Origin: Podila epigama
Lineage: Eukaryota; Mortierellomycota; Mortierellomycetes; Mortierellales; Mortierellaceae
Direction: 5' to 3'
DNA: 14,841 nt
Assembly (NCBI GenBank): GCA_015679605.1
Contig: JAAAVE010000113.1
Span: 1-14,841 of the forward strand
Part shown: in pieces, positions 1 to 13,147 of the stretch
How positions within the stretch are numbered: position 1 is the stretch's first letter
Layout: every line of letters begins with the position of its first letter
The notes under the pieces: model-generated
Databases searched by the model: none
What the model was told of the DNA's origin: nothing
Seen by the model: the letters and a program-made list of their open reading frames with translations, nothing else
Translations under genes and position numbers: made by a program

Positions 1-1
1 G

Positions 2-50
<49 letters not shown>
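1..50. repeat. (GTT)n trinucleotide microsatellite
   Basis: The window opens with an uninterrupted GTT run of about 50 nt that may continue to the left. It probably lies in an intron of the partial gene that follows, because a clean branch site and acceptor stand downstream. A coding homopolymer cannot be fully excluded. Confidence 0.95.
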
Positions 51-73
51 GAGAGGTGTTTTTGTACATATTA

Positions 74-119
74 TGTGTGTGAATATGTGTGTGGATGTGT
101 GTGTGTGTGTGTGTGTGTG
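74..119. repeat. (GT)n dinucleotide microsatellite
   Basis: An interrupted then pure TG/GT tract, broken by AATA and GGAT near its left end. It sits inside the presumed intron, upstream of the TGCTAAC branch site at about 208-214. Confidence 0.9.
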
Positions 120-247
120 CAAGTCGAATCGGGGTGCATGGATAGTGTCAATTGATTGGATTGAGCTGTTCCTAGCACTGAGGCACAGGCAATGTCAAAC
201 AGAGATATGCTAACATTTTTTTCAATGCTTAATGTTTATTTGTTTAG

Positions 248-733
248 GAGATTGTTGAGAGCACGGTTGCATTGGATCCAGCGTCAGTGCGAGCTCTTCA
301 GATGATTTGCCTGCGACTTGAGCGAGTCGCGTCTGGTGCGGTAGCCGAGAGTGGACGTGCGTCGGACCAAGCCTTGGCTCTGCTTGCCATACCGGTCAAG
401 GACAATGCTGACCAGGACGACCTTGAGCGCATCGCGGAACATTATATCACGCGAATCGAGGTAAGAAAAAGAAATGAAAGAATCGTTGTTTGTTGCTGTC
501 ACTTTCAATCACAAACTCATACTCGCTCAACTCAATTTACTGAACCCCCTCCCTTCTCTTGTTGCATGATATAGAATGCCTATTCACAAATGTACATGGC
601 CAAGTCTGGACATTTTGTGAATGTGTTTGAATCACTGGGTAATGCCATTGGCACAGACCCCAGCTACATTTTGCGAGCACTCCAGATGTATGTCAGTATA
701 GTAGGTGGACTGGATGCACCAAGCCTTGGATAG
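248..733 (+). CDS. C-terminal two exons of an unrecognised, probably helical protein (5' partial)
   Basis: Two exons are visible, 248-460 and 575-733, separated by a 114-nt intron (GTAAGA donor at 461, ATAG acceptor ending at 574). The upstream acceptor at 246-247 follows a T-rich tract and a good TGCTAAC branch site at about 208-214, so at least one more exon lies outside or further left. The frame runs unbroken from 248 through the splice (phase 0) to TAG at 731-733, giving 123 residues. They look alpha-helical, with many Leu/Ala-rich amphipathic stretches and no Cys/His clusters or membrane segments. I recognise no family. The end of the protein reads ALQMYVSIVGG followed by a short tail. 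The gene continues off the left edge, so its function should be judged from the full protein. Confidence 0.65.
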
Positions 734-1398
734 GGTCTTTATTTATTTTTTTTATGTACTTTTGTATAAAGAAGATAAAGATGGGAAGGAAGCCCCTTTC
801 AAAGTTTTGATCTCCTTGCTTTACATTCTTGTTCTTTTTTCACTCGATTCTTTCGGTTTGATCTTTTGATGCTGCATTCAACTACAATCAGCCGGACACA
901 CATGCAGATTGAGAGAGGGAAGGAGAGACAAACGATCGATCTTTTTTTTGGTGCAGCACACTAATTCCTAGGAGACAGGTCTTTATTGTCGCATGGCATG
1001 GATGTTTGTTATTGATCCATCTGGTTCACTTTTTTCCTATTTCGAAAAGAAAGAAAGAGAGAGTAAAAATAAGGGATTGCCGAAGAACACCAAAAAAAAA
1101 AAAAAAATACCTTATGGCGCTTGCCGTGTGAAAATGAAAAGAAGAAATACAACGAGTTGCCGGTTGTTTCCTGCATGGGTTCCCTTCTTTTCTTTTTTTT
1201 TTTGATCTGGCATTTACAAAGCACCCATCCTGTCAAAGTTCAGGAAACGGAGACTGATTTTTTTACATTTTGACAGATGGGGTTAAACTGGCTTGAGTGG
1301 TGACATGCGGTTTATCTTTGTGGTATGCAGACATGGTTCGTTCGAATTTTTTTAAACAACAGTGTTCTGACCAATGTCTAGGTTGCATCAAGAAAAAA

Positions 1399-1441
1399 GG
1401 AGAGAGAGAGAGAGAGTGTGTGTGTGTGTGTGTGTGTGTGT
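1399..1441. repeat. Compound (GA)n(GT)n microsatellite
   Basis: GAGAGA repeats run directly into GTGTGT repeats, forming a purine-rich to alternating purine-pyrimidine compound repeat. It lies in intergenic sequence just upstream of a pair of ACGCGT hexamers. Confidence 0.9.
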
Positions 1442-1458
1442 GGAAAAGAGCCCAAAGG

Positions 1459-1471
1459 ACGCGTCACGCGT
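1459..1471. promoter_or_regulatory. Two adjacent ACGCGT (MCB-like) hexamers
   Basis: Two perfect ACGCGT palindromes at 1459-1464 and 1466-1471 are separated by one base. ACGCGT is the MluI cell-cycle box bound by MBF-type factors in fungi. The pair lies about 1.2 kb from the Sel1 gene start, so its relevance is uncertain. The sequence is certain; the role is inferred. Confidence 0.3.
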
Positions 1472-2055
1472 CATATATGACAATTGAGCATTGACTGGTC
1501 AATGGCGGTGGCTGTGTTTCGTGGCTGTGCCGAGAAACCACCAACCTATCGCCGTCAGTATGACTCCCTCCATTGGAACATTGACAAAAAGAAATCGATA
1601 GAGAGAGTAAATTGTGAACCCAGGGCTCTCACCTGGAAAGCCAAGACATAAGACATGGAACCAAAAAGAAGGGAATAAAAAAGAAACTCTTAGAAAGAGT
1701 GAGTAAACGAGATGTCGGGATAGTGGCCTTGCATTCACCCTTGCTTAAAGGGAGAGAGAGAAAAAGAGACCCACCTCCATCATTTGGGATTAAGACAGGA
1801 TGGGACAGGATGTGGATGTTAGGGAGACGAAAACAAAATACACAACAAAAAAAAACCACAGACGTATAGAAAAGACACCTCCTGGATCCACACACACACA
1901 GACACACAATGGGTTGTCCCCGTTTTTATGTATCCTGTATCCCGTATCCTATTATTCGTTTCCTCCTATTTTCTCGTCAGAATGATATGAACTAATAAAT
2001 TCCAGGCTGGATGTGGTGTTATCCTGTAGTGCGATGGGGTGCGATATGGGAAATG

Positions 2056-2105
2056 ATACGATGCGACGATGCGATGCGACGATGCGATGCGATGCAATGC
2101 AGTGC
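2056..2105. repeat. GATGC/GATGCGAC tandem minisatellite
   Basis: Tandem copies of GATGCGAC and GATGC form an imperfect array that decays into GATGCAATGCAGTGC. The array is intergenic and preceded by looser GCGATGGGGTGCGAT copies from about 2030. Confidence 0.8.
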
Positions 2106-2272
2106 TGTGTTTGGTCTTTAAAGACGAAGGGGTAAGAGTTGGGGTGGGATGATGCATTTGGACAGATGGACGGAACAGGGCAAGGAGGTAATTTTCAAAG
2201 GGTTCAGAGAGCGTCAAAGTGGCACGGACAGTGGCATTCGTGGACAGGGACATGACCATGACCCCATCCATG

Positions 2273-2326
2273 ATGGCCACCTCACCATGGCACTCACCAT
2301 GGCCACCTCACCATGACCACCTCAAC
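2273..2326. repeat. 17-bp direct repeat with a third degenerate copy
   Basis: ATGGCCACCTCACCATG occurs at 2273-2289 and 2299-2315, followed by a diverged copy ATGACCACCTCAAC at 2313-2326. The repeats contain overlapping CCATGG palindromes. They lie in the upstream region of the Sel1 gene. Confidence 0.8.
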
Positions 2327-2394
2327 TTGGAATTAAGAAAAAAAAAAGGGTTCTTTTTTAAATGTTTTCATTTATCAATATTTTCTTCATTCTT

Positions 2395-2500
2395 CATTCT
2401 TTTCCTGCTCTTCTCTTCTCTTCTCTTCTCTTCCGTTCACTTCACTTCACTTTTCTTCCCCTTCTTTCTCTTTCTTCACCTCTTCATCATCCATCACACT
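2395..2500 (+). promoter_or_regulatory. CT-rich promoter-like tract upstream of the Sel1 gene
   Basis: A strongly pyrimidine-rich plus-strand tract contains five CTCTT units (about 2408-2432) and three TTCAC units (2436-2450). Such tracts are common just upstream of transcription starts in filamentous fungi. It lies about 150-250 nt upstream of the ATG at 2642. The start site itself cannot be seen from sequence. Confidence 0.45.
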
Positions 2501-2633
2501 CTAAATACGTTCGCACTCCCAAACCAGGAACAACGCGTAAAATAAAAAAAACCATAACGTCAAGGAAAGACAAAAAAAAAAGGATTCTCAAAAGCAGGAT
2601 ATCATCGTTTCTTCTGAACGTTTACCTGGACTC

Positions 2634-2642
2634 ATGCCTTGA
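2634..2642 (+). promoter_or_regulatory. Two-codon uORF overlapping the Sel1 start codon
   Basis: ATG CCT TGA is immediately followed, with a one-base overlap (TGATG), by the main ATG at 2642. If the mRNA includes this stretch, ribosomes would start, stop almost at once and have to reinitiate or leaky-scan to reach the main start. Confidence 0.5.
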
Positions 2643-4333
2643 TGTCGCTGGTAAATGTGATCACAGCATCGGTGCGCGGTCGCCTCGGTCGCCGAAAGAA
2701 AAGGTCAAAACTATTCACATCGTCAGACGCGGCAACAATAGACGACCACTTTCACAACCACAATCACACTCACCACAACTCATCCACATGGAGGCACCAG
2801 AGTCATCTCAGTACCTTGGACGAAAGTCCAGAATACCCATCCTCGTCCTTACCATTCTCACCAACAGAATCATCATCACCTTTCCCTCCCGCCTCACCCT
2901 ATATCCACCCCAACAACCACAACGCCAACCAGTGGCTTGACCTTGGAAACAACAACGATATTCTTCCAATGCACACACATCAACTTCATCACACTCATCC
3001 CCCAACCGACAATCCTCTCAAAAAGAGCATCGCTTGGCTCCTTCTCTACTCTCCCTTCAAATCCGCTCGGTCCAAGAGACCAAACTCGCGCACATCTTCC
3101 ATCTACTCGTCACACAACCCTACCAGGCGGAAGGCCGCCAAGGACCTCTCCTCAAAGTCCCTTTTCCCCTTCCAAGCAGGAGCGCCCCGGACGAGCGACA
3201 TGAGTCAGGATTTTGACCTCGCCCTCATCACAGATTCAGACACAACTGACCAGATTAGCCGCATTGTCCTCATCGCAGGACCTGAGCACTTTTATCATCT
3301 CGCACTCCAGCTCGAAATGAGCAGTGCGCTCGACTTGCAACTCTATGCAAAGGATCTCTTCATCCGCTCTGCTGGTCTTGGCTATGCTCCTGCCCAGTTC
3401 AAACTCGGTATCTGCTACGAACTCGGCCTCTCTCACTTCCCATCAGACCCCTCCCACTCCTTTGCCTGGTACAAACGTGCTGCCATGCAGGGCCACGCTG
3501 ACGCAGAACTCGCTGTCTCGGGCTGGTACCTTACAGGACACCCTCAGGGACTGGTCCAATCAGAGCCATTGGCGTATGAATGGGCCGCCAAGGCTGCTCG
3601 ACGAGGCTGGTCAAAGGCAGAGTACACATTAGGACACTACCACGAAGTCGGCATCGGTGTTCCTCAGGACCTTGAGCTGGCTAAACAATGGTACCTCAAA
3701 GCGGCTGCCCGCGGTAACGAACGAGCTCTCCTCCGGCTATTGGTCGGACACGTGGGGTTGGCAGTCGACTATGCTCATCTCAAGGATGCGCTCCTCCACC
3801 ATAACGGCGACAATCCATATCTCATTCATCAGTTGGCCCAGTTCCATGAGCTGCGTGAATATGGCCTCGTCCCAGACGAAGACGCAGCCTTTGAGCTCTA
3901 CGCAGCCTCAGCGCAAGCCAACTATGCACCAGCGCAATACAGACTAGGCGCATGCTATGAGTTTGGCATTCTAGGCTGTCCACAGGACCCAGTCCAGGCT
4001 GTGCACTGGTACAGCCAAGGTGCAGAGAACGGCCATGTGGAAGCCCTGTTAGCTCTGGCTGGGTTCTATCTAGACGGGAGTGCAGGGCCTGCAGCTGAGC
4101 AGAGTGACGATGAGGCGTTCCGGTATGTCAAGGCAGCAGCTCAACGAGGCGTACCCAAAGCAGAATACATCACCGGCTTCTTTCTCGAGTATGGACTCGG
4201 GGTGGAAAAGAACACGGCTGAGGCAAGGCAGTGGTACCACTTAGCCTGTGCCAAGGGTGTCGACAGTGCCGAACGACGGCTTCAAGATCTGGAGAAGGCC
4301 GCCAGAGAGAATTCACAATTGAATTCACAATAA
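2642..4333 (+). CDS. Sel1-repeat (HCP-like) protein with a His/Ser-rich N-terminus
   Basis: Single-exon ORF of 563 residues. The N-terminal 200 or so residues are low-complexity: a basic cluster GRLGRRKKRSK near residues 13-23, His/Asn-rich stretches around 38-60 and about 110-125, and Ser/Pro-rich segments. From about residue 248 to 540 there are about seven Sel1-like repeats, recognisable by A-x-x-x-LG-x-x-Y-x-x-G followed by A-x-x-W-Y-x-x-AA-x-x-G. The fourth is degenerate, lacking the Gly-rich turn. Sel1 repeats are alpha-solenoid scaffolds; fungal members include the Skt5/Chs4 chitin-synthase activators, but this protein ends in NSQLNSQ and lacks the CAAX prenylation box of Skt5. I therefore call the domain, not the pathway. 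ATG 2642 is the first in-frame ATG and is preceded by a tiny uORF. Its tail faces a minus-strand gene ending 97 nt downstream. Confidence 0.9.
   Translation: MSLVNVITASVRGRLGRRKKRSKLFTSSDAATIDDHFHNHNHTHHNSSTWRHQSHLSTLDESPEYPSSSLPFSPTESSSPFPPASPYIHPNNHNANQWLDLGNNNDILPMHTHQLHHTHPPTDNPLKKSIAWLLLYSPFKSARSKRPNSRTSSIYSSHNPTRRKAAKDLSSKSLFPFQAGAPRTSDMSQDFDLALITDSDTTDQISRIVLIAGPEHFYHLALQLEMSSALDLQLYAKDLFIRSAGLGYAPAQFKLGICYELGLSHFPSDPSHSFAWYKRAAMQGHADAELAVSGWYLTGHPQGLVQSEPLAYEWAAKAARRGWSKAEYTLGHYHEVGIGVPQDLELAKQWYLKAAARGNERALLRLLVGHVGLAVDYAHLKDALLHHNGDNPYLIHQLAQFHELREYGLVPDEDAAFELYAASAQANYAPAQYRLGACYEFGILGCPQDPVQAVHWYSQGAENGHVEALLALAGFYLDGSAGPAAEQSDDEAFRYVKAAAQRGVPKAEYITGFFLEYGLGVEKNTAEARQWYHLACAKGVDSAERRLQDLEKAARENSQLNSQ
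4309..4332 (+). repeat. 12-bp tandem duplication at the Sel1 C-terminus
   Basis: GAATTCACAATT at 4309-4320 is followed by GAATTCACAATA at 4321-4332. The second copy differs at its last base, which falls inside the TAA stop. The duplication encodes the terminal NSQL-NSQ. Confidence 0.85.
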
Positions 4334-4334
4334 A
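4329..4334 (+). terminator. AATAAA poly(A)-signal hexamer overlapping the Sel1 stop codon
   Basis: AATAAA overlaps the TAA stop at 4331-4333 and runs into an A-rich stretch. It could direct very early 3' cleavage, which would suit a tail-to-tail arrangement with the minus-strand gene. Its use is inferred only. Confidence 0.3.
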
Positions 4335-4429
4335 AAAAATATTGGATTATAGATGACCTTTGCTTTCTTTTTTGCTCATTCTCGCTCTTCAAGTTGCTTG
4401 AGGTGATGCCTATGTCCCCATGGCTGATC

Positions 4430-4971
4430 TCATGCTTTACCAGTTGCATTGGTGCATTTCACATCCGTTAAGAGATTGAGTGCTGATGTAGCAGTCGATT
4501 TTTCTTTAAAGTAATCATGGCTGTCAGTCTCCAAACCAAAGGTTCCCGCGCCTGGTTCATGGGGACCAAAAGAAAAATATGACTTCAGATCACCCAGTTG
4601 CATGGATCTGACCAAAAGATCATCCGTTTTCTCTTTACTTTTTCCATCGGACTCGGGACTCTTACCCACCCATCCCTCCCAATGCATGTTCAATGCTTTG
4701 GTGACGGAACAGAGCAGGAATATTACTGAGGTCAATTTTCCTACTTTTCCCTCCCTTCAGTATCCTATCACTTCTATTCGGTTCCCCTGCACAAAACAAA
4801 AAAGATAAAAAAGAAACAAAAAGGAAGAGGTTGTTAAGGACATTTACGTTCCCAGCCTGCATTCTTCACTTTCAGCCGATCAACCCAGTCAGACGGAGAC
4901 ACTCGATATCTTACCAATAAGTAACTCCGAATTTGAACACGAAAACTTTGCATGCTGCAATGCGATCTCAT
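4430..4971 (-). CDS. Spliced small hypothetical protein, possibly with a mitochondrial presequence
   Basis: On the minus strand three exons join in one frame: 4971-4848, 4786-4666 and 4607-4430. Intron A (4847-4787, 61 nt) has a GTAAAT donor, a CTTAAC element, a long T-rich tract and a TTTTGTGCAG acceptor. Intron B (4665-4608, 58 nt) has a GTAAGA donor and a TTTTGGTCAG acceptor. Both splices conserve frame (phases 1 and 2), while reading through either meets a stop. The product has about 140 residues from ATG 4971, or 134 from ATG 4953. Its N-terminus is Arg/Ser-rich and nearly free of acidic residues (MQSFRVQIRSYLLVRYR), like a mitochondrial targeting sequence. The middle is basic and the C-terminal half mixed polar. 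I do not recognise the family. Its start overlaps the first ATG of the divergent homeobox gene, so one of the two start calls may be wrong, or exon A may carry another splice (GTAAGA at about 4913). Confidence 0.55.
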
Positions 4972-7235
4972 ATACGCGACAACAGCGGCGGCACCGCCAT
5001 CGATGAGACTACCTATCCTTCTAATGTCCCAAAATACGTACTGGATGGTGGTCGTGAGATCATCATGCCCTTTTCCCAATTGGAGGTCCCGAGACCCTCA
5101 AGCGCTATCCTCTCTGTGCCAGAACAAGAGTCTAGTGTTTCCTCTATCGCGACCAGAATGGCTACTGGTAGAGGTATACTGGCCATGACAGCAAGCGAGG
5201 CTCAGCAAGATGTACCCACTAACATCACAATTCCGTGGAGTATGCGTGATACTATGGCAGCTCTTGCCATTGCCCCTATCGAAGATCCGTGGCTTACTGG
5301 CAACTTTGTTTTCCCGGCACCAGCAGCAACAACAACTACAACAACGACAGCAGCAGTGACAGTAGGTACCTCAGAGGTACCAGTAACAGAGGTGACCGCA
5401 AAGATCTCCATTGATGACAATACCCTTGCATGGCCATCTTTAACGATGGAAACAGATGTGTTTGATGAAGACGCGCTCCCTGACGCGTTCCCTGACGCGT
5501 TTCCTGACGCGCTACACGACGTGATGCCTAGTGCGCTTGGTGACGCGATGGAAGCGCCTGAAATAAACGACGCAAAGTCAAGCGCGGGCGCCAAAGAAGA
5601 GTCATCATGGTTACGGGACACCCTGTCAGTAGCATGGACCAAAGGCCCTACTGAACACGCAATGTATAGTGATGAGCAAACATTTTTTAATATCTCATGT
5701 ATGCAGACACGCGACATGTTCAAGTCATTTTTACCCCTCTGTTGATGTTGAACTTTGTCCTTCTCTTTAGTAGGTGGATCGACATTCCTCAGATCGACAT
5801 GTGGCAAAGTCAGCCCACTTGTGAGCCCATTCGTATGCATGGCATCAACTCTTTGCCGCCATCGGCCTTTGTCAAGCCCAGTTCCATCACCACGGCTATG
5901 GCAGAAGAGGCATCTTCCCTCCATTGGCTAGACCCGCATGCAGGCCCTTCAATGGAGATCAAAGATGTCGGACCGCCTTCACGCAATCCTTTTGACCTAC
6001 CACGTGCTTACAATTCCCCAACAGGCCTGTCACCACCTTCGCGCAACTCGACCACGGACTCTGTCACTTCCTCACTCGAATCCCTCCTGTCATCGGGTTC
6101 CAATGATGACTTGCCAATGATGCCGTGCTTTGCGCCGGATCAATCTTGGAATGACAATCTCGCTCTGTCTTGTTCGCCGTGGGAAGCAACCCTGCAGGGG
6201 AGTGTCAAGTTGCCAGCAGTGTGCGGTCCAGAGTCTCTATCGCCACTCCAAACAGATACTCGTAGTATGGTCTCGATCATGGATCTTTCCAGCTCTCTTT
6301 TTGGTCCACCGTTGAATGGACTTTGCCTGGATATGTCTTCACCTTATCTGGCATTGCAAGCATCCCAAACCAAAGCAGAGCCATCCAACGCGCTACAAGC
6401 GGTACTGTCCACGCCGTCTGATGTTGTTCAGACACATGGTGTTCATGAGATGCCTTTGATAGACAATGGACGCTTAGTGCTTGAGCAGCCATTGAGGGAT
6501 TGTGCGAATGACGCGCAGTTTCAACCCAATGTCAACATGAGTTCAATAGATGGCTCTACTCCTGGCCAAGTCTTGACACACATTGAGGACCCACCTCTGA
6601 CGCATGGATGGCTTCTTCCTCCGGCTCTACTGGCAAACTCAAATGCCACTACGACATCCATTGACGATGTCCTTTCTCACTCGATGCCATTGCTCAGCAC
6701 CAGTACATCTCTGGAGCAGACAGTGCAGCCACAAGTTGGCTGGCTCACTGGTAGCAACAATCAATCGCGACAACAGCAACTGGGCCAAGGCTATGGCCAG
6801 GGACAAGAGTTTATGTGGGATACAAAAGAGAGAGGCCATGATGACCAGTGGCTCTACCGTCCTTCATTCACTGGCTCAGGTCCTCCGAGTGGCCATGGCA
6901 TCCATGATGGAACACACAATCCTCTGCTGCCTCACCAAAGCGAGACGACCCAAGCCAACGATTACTACCACCTGCACGACAATGAGTTCCTGTATGGCTA
7001 CAATGACGATTTAATGCCATCGCCTTCGATTCTCAAAAGACGTCGACGTCTCTCTGCGGAAGAAACAGCGTTCCTCATCCGACAGTTTCGTCAAAATGAA
7101 AAACCCACCGCACAAGAACGACAAATGTTTGCCAAGCATTTGAAGCTTGACCGTCGAACTATTCAGGTTTGGTTCCAAAACCGACGTGCGAAGCTCAAGA
7201 GGGATGAGAATACAAGTACAATCATAGGGATGTGA
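4960..7235 (+). CDS. Homeodomain transcription factor, homeobox at the C-terminus
   Basis: The last exon holds a canonical 60-residue homeodomain at 7029-7208, with Leu16, Phe20, Leu40 and recognition helix VWFQNRRAK (Trp48, Phe49, Gln50, Asn51, Arg53). Gln50 and the lack of a three-residue loop insertion make it a typical, non-TALE homeodomain, expected to bind TAAT-like sites in the nucleus. Basic residues flank both ends. The upstream 650 residues are low-complexity: a Thr run near 5330-5355, acidic/hydrophobic PDAF repeats near 5476-5510, and Ser/Pro/Gln-rich stretches that may activate transcription. Two open frames (to 5745, and from 5697) must be joined. A 107- or 110-nt intron with donor GTATAG at 5664 and tandem acceptors ending at 5770 or 5773 restores frame, giving 722 or 721 residues. 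The more obvious GTATGC donor at 5699 does not. ATG 4960 is the first in frame; ATG 5065 would avoid overlap with the minus-strand gene. The homeobox is certain; the 5' structure is moderately supported. Confidence 0.75.
5476..5511 (+). repeat. Short tandem 12-nt coding repeat (PDAF units)
   Basis: CCTGACGCGTTC-like 12-mers repeat three times (the last diverged), encoding PDAF-PDAF-PDAL in the acidic part of the homeobox protein. Two copies contain ACGCGT, which is probably incidental to codon choice. Confidence 0.75.
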
Positions 7236-7963
7236 GATTTTTTTTTTTTTTTGGCCTTCACGTCTTTTTTTCTTTTTGCGCGCTGGAAAGAGTGAATGAT
7301 CCTCAACATGAGGGAAGTTGATACACGAATAAAATATGGGTTTCTCAAGAAGAAAACTTTTATTGCGTGCAGCAACATGAACTTTTCCTATTAAAAAAAA
7401 TGTCATGCTCACACCTAACATAGAGTGACCGCGACGAAACAAACACGTTGCTGAAAGACATCAACAGACAGTTGAACAGACAGTCAAAACATAGAGACAG
7501 GTCCTAGCTGAATGCACAGCCTGGTAAGGTGGTGCAAAAAGTCGCGTGTCGCAGTTTGATTTAGATTTGACTAGGCAGATAAGGACCACCACCGCTTTCA
7601 CACCACCGAAAGAAATAGTACCTAAAAGGAAGTGTCGAACAGCACAAAGCCAGCGTAGTTTATTTGACAGTCAGTTAACATTAGTCCGTTGAATGTCTGA
7701 ACTAGGCAAGAAGAGAATTAAGTAATGAGTGTTGGTGGACAGGATTTGTTAATCTGGCCATCAATGCCACCATGGGGGAAAAAAAGACGAGTGAAGTGGA
7801 GACTGAAAGGGGGAAAAAAAATCAAAATGTGATGTGAGAAGCTGAGCAAAAATGTGACGGTTGGCCCTGAAAACAAAAAAAAAAAAAAAAACGAGTGCTC
7901 CTTATTGCCACCAATAGTCTCATTAGCCTTTTTTTTTTTGTTCTCACTCCAACTGCACCAACC
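7236..7963. other. Intergenic spacer between the homeobox gene and SMC5
   Basis: About 730 nt with no open frame that looks coding on either strand. It starts with a T-run, carries the likely poly(A) hexamer of the homeobox gene at 7328, and has a purine-rich and A-run stretch (about 7790-7890) before SMC5. GACAGT-type short direct repeats occur near 7467-7485. No RNA gene was recognised. Confidence 0.6.
7328..7333 (+). terminator. AATAAA poly(A) signal of the homeobox gene
   Basis: The hexamer lies 93 nt downstream of the TGA at 7233-7235, after a T-rich stretch, at a usual distance for a eukaryotic 3' UTR. Confidence 0.45.

Positions 7964-13147
<5,184 letters not shown>

Larger units (their letters stand above)
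734..2394. other. Long repeat-rich intergenic spacer
   Basis: This contains the 3' end of the partial gene and about 1.7 kb without a convincing gene. It holds homopolymers (A-run 1092-1107, T-run about 1190-1204), purine-rich stretches, GA/GT and CA microsatellites, GATGC-type tandem repeats and a 17-bp repeat. The open frames here are low-complexity. One small minus-strand stretch at 1499-1632 looks like a possible terminal exon and is discussed as a finding. No tRNA or rRNA was recognised. Confidence 0.6.

Noticed and set aside
121-140. GTCGAATC resembling a tRNA T-arm
   Set aside because: No acceptor stem or anticodon arm can be formed around it.
2362-2940. 192-aa plus-strand open frame overlapping the Sel1 gene start
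   Set aside because: It is built from the CT-rich promoter tract and an alternate frame of the Sel1 N-terminus; low-complexity, with no domain.
4541-4552. E2F-like TTCCCGCGCC motif
   Set aside because: It lies in the coding part of the minus-strand gene, not in a promoter position; probably chance.
5202-5924. 240-aa minus-strand open frame antisense to the homeobox gene
   Set aside because: It mirrors the Ala/Thr and PDAF repeats of the plus-strand coding region (poly-Val, Ser/Ala repeats) and has no independent domain or splice support.
7011-7442. 143-aa minus-strand open frame across the homeobox end
   Set aside because: It is antisense to the homeodomain and then runs through an A/T-rich 3' UTR with poly-Lys; a shadow.
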